Below are positions 9,048-18,422 of a stretch of 64,000 nt of DNA, piece after piece; within the stretch, counting starts at the first letter, position 1; each line of letters starts with the position of its first letter. Origin of the DNA: SKHV01 sp963678565. Lineage in GTDB: Bacteria; Bacteroidota; Bacteroidia; Bacteroidales; Prolixibacteraceae. Under the pieces are notes generated by a model. It was not told the DNA's origin and made no database searches. It was given only the letters and a program-made list of their open reading frames with translations. The translations under genes were made by a program, and so were the position numbers. Where the stretch lies: assembly GCA_963678565.1 (NCBI GenBank), contig OY782875.1, forward strand, positions 124,001 through 188,000, written 5' to 3'.

Positions 9048-9077
9048 TTGCACAGATCATTATTTTATATAGATTTG
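9048..9077 (+). promoter_or_regulatory. Promoter of the HU-CCDC81/SPOR gene
   Basis: TTG (9048-9050, preceded by TTT), exactly 19 bases, then TAGATTTG (9070-9077): a full match to the Bacteroidota primary sigma consensus. The start codon is 45 bases downstream. Confidence 0.75.
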
Positions 9078-9121
9078 TTAATGTTTGCATTAGAGCTTTT
9101 AAAGCAAATCAATTTCGTTTT

Positions 9122-10006
9122 ATGAATATAGATCAATACATCATTGAACTTCTTGAATTTCAGGACCATGTTGTGATTCCTGAATTTGGGGCATTTGTGT
9201 CAAATTATGTTTCAGCTTCGCATGATGAAACAACGGACACCTTTACGCCACCATCTAGAGAAGTGGTCTTTAATTCAAATTTGTACCAAAACGACGGTGT
9301 TCTTGCACAACAATTGGTTCAAAAAGAAAACATAGATTTTTCAAAAGCCATGGCCTACTTAAATGTATATTCAACTAGGCTTTTTGAAAAATTAAATAAA
9401 GGAGAACAACTTATTTTTGAGAATTTAGGCGAATTAAGTTTGAACCGTCAAGGAAAATTCAACTTTAATTATTCTGGTAATATCAAATTTTTAGACACTT
9501 ACGGTCTTGAAAGTTACAAATTTGAACAGCTAAATTCCCAAGCAATTCATATTTCGGTTCCTTCTGTTTCACTAAAACAAATTGGAAACGGAAAACGATT
9601 GGCACAAATTGCAGCTTCGGCTGTGCTCCTTCTTTCACTTTCACTGTTGCCTTCGAAGAGCAAATTTCAAGTGGAACATTCAAATGTAAATCCGATTGGA
9701 ATTTTATTTGATAGTTTAACAGAGCCAGCAGAAGAAACATTAGAAATTGCAGCAGAAACTGTAGAAACACAAAAACAGATTAAACCTTTTATTTTGGTTG
9801 GAGGTAGCTTTAAAGAATTAAAGAATGCAACTGAATACAAAAATAGTTTAATTAAAAATGGACATGCGTCTGAAGTTATCAAATCGGATAACGGACTGTT
9901 TAGGGTTGCTATTGACTCATATATGAATCGTGAAACTGCTATCAATGCAATGAGATCCTATCGTTCTGAACACGATGGTTCAAACGTGTGGGTTAGCTTA
10001 CGATAA
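9122..10006 (+). CDS. HU-CCDC81 domain and SPOR domain membrane protein
   Basis: 294 residues. The N-terminal part (about 1-130) is the tandem HU-like CCDC81 module typical of Bacteroidota (VVIPEFGAFVSNYVSA, then GELSLNRQGKFNF). One transmembrane helix follows (about 160-178, AQIAASAVLLLSLSLLP). The C-terminal 75 residues form a SPOR domain (FILVGGSFKELKNATEYKNS to the end), which binds denuded peptidoglycan at division sites. The topology suggests a cytoplasmic DNA- or protein-binding HU-like part joined to a periplasmic septal-glycan sensor. It is transcribed from a consensus promoter and followed by a terminator. The exact role is unknown. Confidence 0.85.
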   Translation: MNIDQYIIELLEFQDHVVIPEFGAFVSNYVSASHDETTDTFTPPSREVVFNSNLYQNDGVLAQQLVQKENIDFSKAMAYLNVYSTRLFEKLNKGEQLIFENLGELSLNRQGKFNFNYSGNIKFLDTYGLESYKFEQLNSQAIHISVPSVSLKQIGNGKRLAQIAASAVLLLSLSLLPSKSKFQVEHSNVNPIGILFDSLTEPAEETLEIAAETVETQKQIKPFILVGGSFKELKNATEYKNSLIKNGHASEVIKSDNGLFRVAIDSYMNRETAINAMRSYRSEHDGSNVWVSLR

Positions 10007-10022
10007 ATAAATATTACTCTTT

Positions 10023-10060
10023 TTAAAGGCTGTCAACTCATTGGCAGCCTTTAATTTTTT
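10023..10060 (+). terminator. Terminator after the HU-CCDC81/SPOR gene
   Basis: TTAAAGGCTG (10023-10032) pairs with CAGCCTTTAA (10045-10054) and is followed by TTTTTT. It overlaps a possible in-frame TTG start (10041) of the next frame, supporting the later ATG 10083. Confidence 0.82.
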
Positions 10061-10082
10061 AAATTTGTTAGAAACCGCAATC

Positions 10083-10982
10083 ATGATTGAACCCAAATAT
10101 CTAACAAAAGGAGATTTAATTGGTATTGTATCACCAGCCTCATTTGTCGACGAAACTCGAATTCGAAAAGGAATTGATGCCATAAAGCAAGCTGGTTTCG
10201 AGGTAAAAATCGGAGCATACACTTTTTCAAAACACCACCAATTTGCAGCAAGTGACGAAAATAGAGCTGCCGATCTTCAAAAAATGCTCGACGACAACGA
10301 AATCAAAGCTATTATTTTTGCCCGGGGAGGTTATGGTTCAATGCGAACCAATGCTCTGCTCAACTGGAATCAATTCAATAAAAATCCTAAATGGCTCGTT
10401 GGATTTAGTGACATTACTGTTTTTCACAATGTGTTGCAACATCAAAACATTTGCTCGGTACATAGTCCAATGCCTGGAAATTATATATTGAAAGATGCAA
10501 CATCTCAATCCTTTCAAAAGCTAATCGACTGCTTAAAAGGAAAACAGCTTCGTTATGAATTAAAATCTTCAATTGAAAACAAAACTGGTGTTGCAGAAGG
10601 TAAAATTGTAGGTGGAAATTTATCAATTTTATATAGTCTCAGAGGAACTCCTTTTGATATTAATTGGGACAACAGGATTGTGTTCATTGAAGATTTAGAT
10701 GAACCTCTTTATCATATCGACCGGATCATAACCAACCTTAAAGTAGGCAAGAAGCTAGATAAGCTAAAAGGAATTATTGTTGGAAGTTTTACCGATATGC
10801 GCGACCGAAAACCCGGCTTTGGAATGAATTATCGTGAAATCATTCTCGATGCGGTAAAAGATTTTGATTATCCGGTTGTTTTTGATTTCCCAGCCGGACA
10901 TATCTCCGAAAACTTTCCAATTATTTTTGGAAAGGAAGCAAAATTAACTTCGACCACTGATCGAAGTACAATACAAATATAA
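10083..10982 (+). CDS. ldcA: LD-carboxypeptidase (S66 family muramoyltetrapeptide carboxypeptidase)
   Basis: 299 residues from ATG 10083. Earlier in-frame starts fall inside the preceding terminator. S66 enzymes remove the terminal D-Ala from tetrapeptides of recycled peptidoglycan in the cytoplasm. Seen: GDLIGIVSPAS at the start, the nucleophile Ser in ARGGYGSMR, the Glu in FIEDLDEPLYHIDR, and the His in FPAGHISENFPI, so all three catalytic residues are present. It is 2 bases from yraN downstream and probably forms an operon with it. Confidence 0.9.
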   Translation: MIEPKYLTKGDLIGIVSPASFVDETRIRKGIDAIKQAGFEVKIGAYTFSKHHQFAASDENRAADLQKMLDDNEIKAIIFARGGYGSMRTNALLNWNQFNKNPKWLVGFSDITVFHNVLQHQNICSVHSPMPGNYILKDATSQSFQKLIDCLKGKQLRYELKSSIENKTGVAEGKIVGGNLSILYSLRGTPFDINWDNRIVFIEDLDEPLYHIDRIITNLKVGKKLDKLKGIIVGSFTDMRDRKPGFGMNYREIILDAVKDFDYPVVFDFPAGHISENFPIIFGKEAKLTSTTDRSTIQI

Positions 10983-10984
10983 GA

Positions 10985-11353
10985 ATGGCACAACACATTG
11001 AACTGGGCAGAAAAGGAGAACAACTTGCGGCTCAATATCTAATCAAGAAAGGCTTCCAACTCTTGCATAAAAATTGGCATTACCGAAACCAAGAATTAGA
11101 TTTAGTAATGCGCCATATGAATGAACTGGTAGTAGTTGAAGTAAAAAGCAGACATGCAGCTGTGAATGAAGCGATGGACGAAGCAATTTCATTTAAAAAA
11201 ATAAGATTTTTAGTCAATGCCACTCAAGCCTATCTTGAAAAATATCAACTTGAGTTAGATGTACGTTTCGACGTAGTAAGTCTGGTGTTTCATTCTAACA
11301 CGAACTATACAATTAAGCACATTCCAGATGCATTTAATGCACCTGTTGATTAA
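10985..11353 (+). CDS. YraN/UPF0102 family putative endonuclease
   Basis: 122 residues, full length for the family. The N-terminal GRKGEQLAAQYLIKKG, then NWHYRNQELDLV and VVVEVKSR, match UPF0102. The ELDLV...EVK residues make the acidic/Lys core of the PD-(D/E)xK nuclease fold. Biochemical function is not established; it is a cytoplasmic Holliday-junction-resolvase-like protein. It starts two bases after ldcA. Confidence 0.88.
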   Translation: MAQHIELGRKGEQLAAQYLIKKGFQLLHKNWHYRNQELDLVMRHMNELVVVEVKSRHAAVNEAMDEAISFKKIRFLVNATQAYLEKYQLELDVRFDVVSLVFHSNTNYTIKHIPDAFNAPVD

Positions 11354-11411
11354 AATCCTGTCACATACTAATAATTCTATTTACAAAAAACGTTAAATAT
11401 CGATTCTATTA

Positions 11412-11440
11412 TTGAATCTAGGTAAGATTATTTATCTTTG
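11412..11440 (+). promoter_or_regulatory. Promoter of dut and the downstream envelope operon
   Basis: TTG (11412-11414), 18 bases, then TATCTTTG (11433-11440). The TTG is also the first in-frame start of the dut reading frame, so this promoter shows that the true dut start is further downstream. Transcription should begin near 11447. Confidence 0.7.
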
Positions 11441-11501
11441 CGACTTTCTTATTTTTCATAAAATCAGAATACCAATCTATTATAAATCAGCTGAAACGGG
11501 A

Positions 11502-11942
11502 ATGATGATGCAAGTTAAAATTGTAAATAAATCGAAGAACAGTTTACCAAGTTATAGTACTGACTTATCGGCCGGTATGGATCTGCGAGCAAACCTTGAA
11601 GAAGACTTAGTATTACAACCAATGGAACGAAAATTGATACCTACTGGTTTGTTCATTGAATTACCCGAAGGACATGAAGCACAAATACGCCCAAGAAGCG
11701 GATTGGCAATAAAACATGGAATTTCCGTTTTAAACACACCGGGAACAATCGATGCCGATTATCGTGGAGAAATAAAAGTAATCTTGGTAAATTTATCCAA
11801 TGAAGCTTTTACGATTGAAAATGGAGAGCGAATTTGTCAGATGGTGATTGCAAAACATGAAACCATTAATTGGGAAGAAGTTGAAGTTTTAGAGGAGACA
11901 GCACGCGGTGCTGGTGGTTTTGGACATACAGGTAAAAAGTAA
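11502..11942 (+). CDS. dut: dUTP diphosphatase
   Basis: 146 residues if started at ATG 11502; ATGs at 11505 and 11508 are also possible. Upstream in-frame codons overlap the promoter. The enzyme hydrolyses dUTP to dUMP and PPi, keeping uracil out of DNA and feeding dTMP synthesis. All five trimeric dUTPase motifs are visible: AGMDLRAN, RPRSGLAIKHGI, VLNTPGTIDADYRGE, ERICQMVIAKH, and the C-terminal arm RGAGGFGHTGK. It is the first gene of an apparent operon with the TPR lipoprotein, DUF4292 and EnvC genes. Confidence 0.95.
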   Translation: MMMQVKIVNKSKNSLPSYSTDLSAGMDLRANLEEDLVLQPMERKLIPTGLFIELPEGHEAQIRPRSGLAIKHGISVLNTPGTIDADYRGEIKVILVNLSNEAFTIENGERICQMVIAKHETINWEEVEVLEETARGAGGFGHTGKK

Positions 11943-11948
11943 AACATT

Positions 11949-13715
11949 TTGAAAAAGAAACTTTTTAGAAACTCATTTATAATATTCCTTTCGATATTGG
12001 CTACGAGTTGTAGCACTGGTAAAAAATTACCATCAAATGCATCGAAAGAAGCAAACAGCAAACCCAAAGTTTCGATATTAACCGAGAAACAAAGAACGGA
12101 GTTTGAATATTTGTACATCGAAGGATTAAAACAGAAGACTGTCGGTAATATCAATGTGGCTCAACAACACTTTATTGCCTGTCTCGAAGTTGATCCAAAC
12201 TCGGCTGCAGCGCGCTATGAATTAGCCAACATTTATGCATCGAAAGGCGATTTAAATGGTGCATTGTCGTTAGCAACACAGGCCATTGAGATTAATCCTA
12301 CAAACAAGTGGTATAAATTATTTGCCGCTCAAATCTATCAAAAGAGTCAAGATTACCAGAAAGCGAGCGAGTTATATAAATCGTTAATTGATCAGTATCC
12401 AAACAATCTCGATTACTACTTTATGGATGCACTAATGCTTAGTTCTGCAAAAGATTACGAAGGCGCATTAGATGCATACAACGAACTTGAGAAGAAAACT
12501 GAATACAGTGAGCAGATTGCTTTGGCTCGTCAACAATTGTATTTAGAGGCTGGAGATCAAAAAAGCGCTTACAAAGAAATTGAGCAATTAATCAAAGCCT
12601 ATCCCGACACTCCTGAATATTATGGTGTTTTGGCCGACATGTATAAGGATAACGGAGATATGGAAAATGCCTTAAAGTATTACAACATTGTTTTAGAAAA
12701 AGATCCTAACAACGGTTTTGTGCATTTTTCATTGGCAAATTATTACGCTCAGAAAAAACAGCTCGATAAAACATTTATACATGCAAAAAAAGGGTTTGAG
12801 AATCAAGACATTGAGATGGACAACAAAATCCAAATGTACTTGATGCATGCATCAGCTAACGACGATTCTCATTTAAATAAGGAACAACTTGAAGCATTAA
12901 TTAAAGTTTTGATTAAAACGCATCCGAACGATGCACGTAGCAATGGAATTGCTGCCGATTTTATGATTAATAATAAAAGAATTAAAGAGGCACGTGAATA
13001 TATTTATGAATCGCTTAAAAACGATCCGAACAATTATGGTACTTGGGAACAATTGTTATTCATAAACAATGAACTTCAAGATTGGGAGAGTATGGAAATT
13101 GACAGCAAAAATGCAATGGATCTTTTCCCAAATCAACCGATTATTTATGTGCTTAATGCAGTGGCCGGTATTCAATTAGAAAAATATCAAGAAACATTAG
13201 ACCAATTAAACAGTGCCTTAAAATATGTAATCGACAATCCCAAAATGGAAGCGCAATTTTATTTATACATTGCCGAAGCCAGTTATAATTTGGACCAAAA
13301 AGATACAGCATATTATTATTTTGAGAAGGTGCTTTCACTTGAGCCCAACAACTTTATGGCAATGAACAATTATGCTTACTACCTTTCTCTAAACGACGAA
13401 TTTTTAGACAAAGCAGAAAGATTGAGTAGCAAAGTGGTTCAAGCAAATCCTGAAAACGACACTTATTTAGATACACATGCATGGGTACTCTTCAAACAAG
13501 GAGAATATCGCTTGGCAAAATTCTATATGGAAAATGCAATAAAATATGGAGGGGAAACCAGCGATGTTATTTTAGAGCATTATGGCGACATACTAATCAA
13601 ACTTGAAGATTTAGAAGGTGCAATAAAAGCATGGAATAAGTCTCTAGAGCTAGGCAACGAGTCTGAATTATTAAAACGCAAAATTGAACTTAAAACCTAT
13701 CTGGAGGAAGAATAA
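11949..13715 (+). CDS. TPR-repeat lipoprotein
   Basis: 588 residues from a TTG start; no ATG is suitably placed and the signal peptide begins here (KKKLFRN, then lipobox LATSC with Cys 21). The rest is a superhelix of about 14-16 TPR units, for example SAAARYELANIYASKGDLNG and NGFVHFSLANYYAQKKQL. TPRs act as protein-docking scaffolds. The position between dut and DUF4292/envC is a conserved arrangement in this phylum, suggesting an envelope or outer-membrane assembly role, but partners are unknown. It is 6 bases after dut and 2 bases before the DUF4292 gene. Confidence 0.82.
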   Translation: MKKKLFRNSFIIFLSILATSCSTGKKLPSNASKEANSKPKVSILTEKQRTEFEYLYIEGLKQKTVGNINVAQQHFIACLEVDPNSAAARYELANIYASKGDLNGALSLATQAIEINPTNKWYKLFAAQIYQKSQDYQKASELYKSLIDQYPNNLDYYFMDALMLSSAKDYEGALDAYNELEKKTEYSEQIALARQQLYLEAGDQKSAYKEIEQLIKAYPDTPEYYGVLADMYKDNGDMENALKYYNIVLEKDPNNGFVHFSLANYYAQKKQLDKTFIHAKKGFENQDIEMDNKIQMYLMHASANDDSHLNKEQLEALIKVLIKTHPNDARSNGIAADFMINNKRIKEAREYIYESLKNDPNNYGTWEQLLFINNELQDWESMEIDSKNAMDLFPNQPIIYVLNAVAGIQLEKYQETLDQLNSALKYVIDNPKMEAQFYLYIAEASYNLDQKDTAYYYFEKVLSLEPNNFMAMNNYAYYLSLNDEFLDKAERLSSKVVQANPENDTYLDTHAWVLFKQGEYRLAKFYMENAIKYGGETSDVILEHYGDILIKLEDLEGAIKAWNKSLELGNESELLKRKIELKTYLEEE

Positions 13716-13717
13716 AA

Positions 13718-14611
13718 ATGTCGTTCAAACATCCAAATAATCGTTTTAATTTACGCTGGTTCATATTAATTATTTTTGTTGGCTTTCTGGCAACATCGTG
13801 TGGAACTACAAAAAAGCTTACTCGAAATATTAAGCCAATTCCTGCACTAAAATTAATGAAACAAGTAGAAAAAAACATCCCTACTTACGTTACTTATTCT
13901 TCCAATAAAATGACGGTGAATTTAAATTCAAATGATCAAAAGTTCACCTTTACTTCCCAATTTTTCATCGATCGCGATGAAAAAATGTTCATTTCATTAA
14001 AGAAAATGGCAGTACCAATTGGCAGAGCTTTAATTACTCCCGACAGTTTATATTTGATCAATTATTACGATAAAAATTACATGCTTGAAGACATTAGTAA
14101 GCTTCAAAAACTAATCGGATTTGAACTTAGCTACAAAATGCTTCAAGCACTATTAACCGCCGATGTTACTACAATTTTTGAAGCCGATGTTTTTGACTTA
14201 GAATTACTTTCAAAAGTCGATTCGCAAATGTATAAACTCGAAACACTTTTCGATATTAATATTGAGCGTGCTTTAGAAAAAGATAACGAAAGAAGACTTT
14301 CAAGGTATTTCAAATACATGGACGACGAGAAATTCATTCGCTATCACCTGTGGATCGATCCAGATTTCTTTGTAACGCGTCGCTTAAAAATTGAAGACAT
14401 CAAAAAGCAGCAAAACCTAGAAATATTTTTCGATAAATATGAATTAGTTGGCTGGGATCTTTTTCCTCAAAGCATTACCATTTCGTTTACCAGTCCAACT
14501 CAGAATATAAATGCAAACTTAAAAATGTCGAAACCAGAGTTTAATAAAGAGGAAAATTTTAACTTTAGAATTCCTTCGAAATATAAGAGAGCAACTTTTA
14601 AAACACCCTAA
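13718..14611 (+). CDS. DUF4292 lipoprotein
   Basis: 297 residues. An N-terminal signal with lipobox FLATSC (Cys 28) is followed by a mostly beta structure resembling the LolA/LolB-like fold: repeated amphipathic strands such as NKMTVNLNSNDQKFTFTSQF and MFISLKKMAVPIGRALITPD. DUF4292 proteins are found across Bacteroidota, usually beside an EnvC-type peptidase gene as here. A lipid- or lipoprotein-handling role in the outer membrane is plausible from the fold but unproven. The stop codon abuts the envC ATG. Confidence 0.85.
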   Translation: MSFKHPNNRFNLRWFILIIFVGFLATSCGTTKKLTRNIKPIPALKLMKQVEKNIPTYVTYSSNKMTVNLNSNDQKFTFTSQFFIDRDEKMFISLKKMAVPIGRALITPDSLYLINYYDKNYMLEDISKLQKLIGFELSYKMLQALLTADVTTIFEADVFDLELLSKVDSQMYKLETLFDINIERALEKDNERRLSRYFKYMDDEKFIRYHLWIDPDFFVTRRLKIEDIKKQQNLEIFFDKYELVGWDLFPQSITISFTSPTQNINANLKMSKPEFNKEENFNFRIPSKYKRATFKTP

Positions 14612-15793
14612 ATGAGTCTAAAGAGAATCCAATTTCTATTTCTAGTGTTACTGATTTGCCAATTCGCTTCAGGACAAACAGTAGAGGAATTAGAGGCTCA
14701 AAAACGAAAGACTACCCAAGAAATAAATTACATTACTCAATTGCTCGAGCAAACCGATAACGATTCCGAGGCTTCGCTAAATCGGCTCGAAATAATCAAT
14801 CAGCAAATACAACTTCGACAAGAATTATTAAGTGCATTCGAAACAGAAATTGAAGGCCTTCAACAATCGATGAACGACAATAAGTTTGTTGTTGAATCAC
14901 TCACCGAAGATTTAAATGATTTGAAATCAAGTTACGCAAAATTAGTTCGGCAAGCTTATAAAAACCGCGATAATTACAATCAACTCATCTTTATCTTTTC
15001 AAGCGAAACTTTTAATCAAGCCTATAAAAGGCTACTTTATTTGCGTCAAATCACGCAATATCGAAAAAAACAAGTAGAGCAAATCAATGCAATTAAGGAA
15101 ATTATCGACTTAAAAATCATAGAATTAGAAAAACAACAAATACAAAAAACTGAATTATTGCTCGAACAAAAAGAGGCCTATAGTTTATGGAGTCAGGAAA
15201 AGCAAAAGCAACTTCAATACATTCAGAAATTACAACAAAAAGAGAAAGAACTAAAAAAGCAACTTCAACATCAGCAGCGTATTCAACGTAGAATAGAAAA
15301 AGAAATTGAGCGTTTAATTAAAGAAGAAGCATTGATTAATGCCAGCAAAAAGCTCACCCCCGAGATGCAATTGATCTCCGACAACTTTGAAAAAAACAAA
15401 GGTCGTTTTCCATGGCCAACACTGCATGGTATTATTACCGATCATTTTGGCGAGCATCCACACCCAATTTTAAAAACCATCATGATCCGTAACAACGGAA
15501 TCGATATCACCACCACAAAAGGCGAAGAAGCTCGATCAATTTTTAATGGAACCGTTTCAAAAGTTTTTGCAATCCCTGGAGGTAATAAAGCAATAATTGT
15601 ACGCCATGGCGATTACATTTCGGTCTACTCAAATCTCGAAGAAGTTTATGTGCAACAAGGAGCAAATGTAGAAACAAAACAAGTTTTGGGTAAAATATTT
15701 AGCGACCAATCTGCAGGTAATAAAACAATACTTAAATTTCAAGTTTGGAAAGAAAATCAGAAACTAGACCCAGAAGATTGGATTGCAAAATAA
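14612..15793 (+). CDS. envC: EnvC-like murein hydrolase activator with degenerate LytM (M23) domain
   Basis: 393 residues. A Sec signal peptide (to about residue 21, FASGQT) is followed by a long coiled coil (about 22-260, Gln/Glu/Lys rich) and a C-terminal LytM domain (about 270-393). In catalytic M23 enzymes the zinc ligands are His and Asp of HxGxD plus the HG and HxH histidines. Here the first reads NNGID and the last VYSNL where a His is expected, so two of four ligands are missing. This is the pattern of EnvC, which activates amidases rather than cutting glycan itself. Likely periplasmic and acting at the septum. Confidence 0.85.
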   Translation: MSLKRIQFLFLVLLICQFASGQTVEELEAQKRKTTQEINYITQLLEQTDNDSEASLNRLEIINQQIQLRQELLSAFETEIEGLQQSMNDNKFVVESLTEDLNDLKSSYAKLVRQAYKNRDNYNQLIFIFSSETFNQAYKRLLYLRQITQYRKKQVEQINAIKEIIDLKIIELEKQQIQKTELLLEQKEAYSLWSQEKQKQLQYIQKLQQKEKELKKQLQHQQRIQRRIEKEIERLIKEEALINASKKLTPEMQLISDNFEKNKGRFPWPTLHGIITDHFGEHPHPILKTIMIRNNGIDITTTKGEEARSIFNGTVSKVFAIPGGNKAIIVRHGDYISVYSNLEEVYVQQGANVETKQVLGKIFSDQSAGNKTILKFQVWKENQKLDPEDWIAK

Positions 15794-15876
15794 GCTTTTA
15801 ATTTCTATTTCAGTGTGAATATAAACTTCAGCAAAAAGTCCGATCATTCCAATCATTTTTTCCATATTTGTAATCT

Positions 15877-17001
15877 ATGCAATTCAATAAAGTTATAGGT
15901 CAAGATGACATTAAAAAGAGATTGATTGAAGGGGTAAAAGAAAACCGCGTTAGTCATGCTCAACTGTTTTCCGGCCCCGAAGGTGTGGGAAAATTAGCTA
16001 TGGCAATCGCCTATGCACAATTTATTAATTGTCCAAACAAAACCGAAAATGATGCTTGCGGAAGCTGTAATTCATGTAAGAAATACGAAAAGCTAATTCA
16101 TCCCGACTTGCACTTTGTTTATCCGGTAGTAAAAACCAAAGGAATCAAAGAACCGGTAAGCGATCATTTTATTAGCGAATGGCGACAACAAGTTGGTAAA
16201 AATCCCTACTTCAACCTTACAGATTGGTTCAATTCTTTGAATGTTGAAAACGCTCAAGGTCAGATTTATGTGCATGAAAGTAACGAAATCATAAAAAAAC
16301 TGAACCTTAAAACATTTGAAGCCGATTATAAAGTGATGATTGTTTGGATGGCCGAAAGAATGAACGTTCAGTGTGCCAACAAACTATTGAAAATGATTGA
16401 GGAGCCACCTCCCAAAACAGTTTTCATATTAATTACAGAAAACGAAGAGCATATTCTCACCACCATTCGTTCAAGAACACAGTTGGTAAAGTTCGGATCG
16501 ATCAACAATCAAGCTTTGCACGAAGCCATTAATCAGCATCCTAAATCGGAAGGTAAAAATCTTGATGGTATTTTACATTTAGCAAATGGCAACTATATTT
16601 CAGCATTGGAATTGCTAGAGCACGATGTCGATAAAAAGTACTTCTTTGAAAAATTTACCGAAATCATGCGGGTTTCATACAAGCGCGATTGGATGGCAAT
16701 GTTTTCGTGGGTCGAAGAAGTTTCAGGAATTGGACGCGAAAAACAGAAAAGCTTAATTCTATATTCAACGCGCATGCTTCGCGAGAATTTTATAAAAAAC
16801 CTCAACAACAGCGAATTGGTTTATCTAACCGACGAAGAAAACGGCTTCTCAGAACGCTTTAGTCCCTTTATCAATGAAAGAAATATTTTGATATTTAGCG
16901 ACGAGTTTGAAAAAGCCTTTCGCGACATAGCGCAAAACGGAAACGCCAAAATCATCTTCCTCGACCTGGCGCTGAAAATTGTTAAAATGATAAGAGCTTA
17001 A
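15877..17001 (+). CDS. holB: DNA polymerase III subunit delta'
   Basis: 374 residues. Clamp-loader AAA+ subunit. The start MQFNKVIGQDDIKKRL, the GPEGVGKL P-loop, a four-Cys zinc module (CPNKTENDACGSCNSCKK) and MIEEPPPKTVFIL with the sensor-1/Arg-finger region RSRTQL are visible. The P-loop ends in Leu instead of Ser/Thr, consistent with delta' subunits that do not hydrolyse ATP. Length agrees with Bacteroidota homologues. It is separated from envC by 83 bases without an obvious terminator. Confidence 0.9.
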   Translation: MQFNKVIGQDDIKKRLIEGVKENRVSHAQLFSGPEGVGKLAMAIAYAQFINCPNKTENDACGSCNSCKKYEKLIHPDLHFVYPVVKTKGIKEPVSDHFISEWRQQVGKNPYFNLTDWFNSLNVENAQGQIYVHESNEIIKKLNLKTFEADYKVMIVWMAERMNVQCANKLLKMIEEPPPKTVFILITENEEHILTTIRSRTQLVKFGSINNQALHEAINQHPKSEGKNLDGILHLANGNYISALELLEHDVDKKYFFEKFTEIMRVSYKRDWMAMFSWVEEVSGIGREKQKSLILYSTRMLRENFIKNLNNSELVYLTDEENGFSERFSPFINERNILIFSDEFEKAFRDIAQNGNAKIIFLDLALKIVKMIRA

Positions 17002-17067
17002 ATCTCTCCTTTTTACGCTCTTTATCTTATTTGAAATCAGTCCATTTTATACAATCACATTAATCCT

Positions 17068-17075
17068 TATTTTTG
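17068..17075 (+). promoter_or_regulatory. -7 box upstream of ricT
   Basis: TATTTTTG matches TAnnTTTG, about 58 bases before the ATG. No good -33 element is seen at the usual spacing, so this is only suggestive. Confidence 0.4.
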
Positions 17076-17132
17076 TATGTTTATAAAACCAAAACCATTT
17101 TGCCTTTTGGGCAGATGCAAAATTAACACCAT

Positions 17133-18422
17133 ATGACAACAGGTAATCCAATATACAGAGGATGTCCTTCAAATAAACATGCTGGATCATGTGCCAAACT
17201 CGATGTTTTCAACTGGCTAAAAGATCTTCAAAATAGTGCGAATCCTTCAGAATTTGTCGAAATTCGTTTTAAAAATACACGCAAAGATTATTATCGAAAT
17301 GTAAATGATTTACCCCTCGAAGTGGGTGAATTGGTTGCAGTTGAATCAAGTCCGGGTCACGACATTGGCATGGTTTCGTTAACCGGAGACCTTGTTTTAA
17401 AGCAGATGCAGCGCCATAAAGTTACTCTAGTAAATGGCGAAATGCGCAAAATATATCGCAAAGCAAAACCCGTTGACATTGAAAAATGGGAAGCAGCCAT
17501 GGCACGCGAGCACGAAACCATGATCCGTTCGCGCCAGTTAGCTGCCGACCTACAACTGGCAATGAAAATTGGCGATGTTGAATACCAAGGAGACGGAACC
17601 AAAGCAATTTTTTACTACATCGCAGAAGGTCGAGTTGATTTTCGTCAATTAATTCGGGTGTTGGCCGACAATTTCCGAATTCGCATCGAAATGAAACAAA
17701 TCGGTGCCCGACAAGAAGCCGGCCGAATTGGTGGCATTGGCCCTTGTGGTCGCGAACTTTGCTGTGCCACCTGGATGTCAAATTTCAGCTCTGTTTCAAC
17801 AACTTCAGCTCGCTATCAGGAGATATCATTGAATCCGCAAAAATTGGCAGGGCAATGTAGCAAACTTAAATGTTGCTTAAATTACGAGATTGATGCATAC
17901 CTCGATGAACAAAAAGATTTTCCTTCGAATACTGTTAAATTAGAAACTGAAGAGGGAAGCTACTATTTTGTAAAATCAGATGTTTTTAAACGCATGTATT
18001 GGTATGCACTCGACAGTAGCGTTCCTTCAGGATTAATTGGCTTACCGGTTGATCGGGTACACCAAATCATGAAAATGAACAAAAGAGGTAAAAAACCCGA
18101 AAAACTGGTGAACGAAACCGAATTAACAACTGTTAAAACAACATCAGAAATTGGATATGCCTCGGGAGTTACACAAGATGATTTAACTCGTTTCGACAAA
18201 CCAAAACAGGAGAAACCGAAAAAGCGTGCAAAAAATCGTCGTAGAAAACCACAGAACACAGGCAATCCAAAATCGACGACACAAAATGAGAACAATCAAC
18301 AAAGCAATAATCCAAACGCATCAAGCGATAAACCAAAGAACCGAAACAACCGAAAACGGAAATACAATCCGAAAAACAAAAATCGGAAACCAAGAAATCC
18401 GAAAAACGATCAGAATGAATAA
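17133..18422 (+). CDS. ricT: PSP1/RicT-family protein with disordered basic tail
   Basis: 429 residues. The PSP1 domain (about 40-300) contains GPCGRELCCATW and GQCSKLKCCLNYE, whose conserved cysteines ligate an Fe-S cluster in the RicAFT (YlbF-YmcA-YaaT) complex of Firmicutes. The last 100 residues are low-complexity, rich in Lys, Asn, Pro and Arg (KNRRRKPQNTGNP and similar), predicted disordered and probably RNA-binding. RicT in Bacillus modulates mRNA maturation; in Bacteroidota the gene regularly sits between holB and gldH, but its role is not known. The 3' end overlaps gldH by 8 bases. Confidence 0.85.
   Translation: MTTGNPIYRGCPSNKHAGSCAKLDVFNWLKDLQNSANPSEFVEIRFKNTRKDYYRNVNDLPLEVGELVAVESSPGHDIGMVSLTGDLVLKQMQRHKVTLVNGEMRKIYRKAKPVDIEKWEAAMAREHETMIRSRQLAADLQLAMKIGDVEYQGDGTKAIFYYIAEGRVDFRQLIRVLADNFRIRIEMKQIGARQEAGRIGGIGPCGRELCCATWMSNFSSVSTTSARYQEISLNPQKLAGQCSKLKCCLNYEIDAYLDEQKDFPSNTVKLETEEGSYYFVKSDVFKRMYWYALDSSVPSGLIGLPVDRVHQIMKMNKRGKKPEKLVNETELTTVKTTSEIGYASGVTQDDLTRFDKPKQEKPKKRAKNRRRKPQNTGNPKSTTQNENNQQSNNPNASSDKPKNRNNRKRKYNPKNKNRKPRNPKNDQNE

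Noticed and set aside
11412..11501. N-terminal extension of dUTPase from TTG 11412
   Set aside because: That codon is the -33 element of a good promoter, and dUTPase family members start close to the MQVKIVNKS block.
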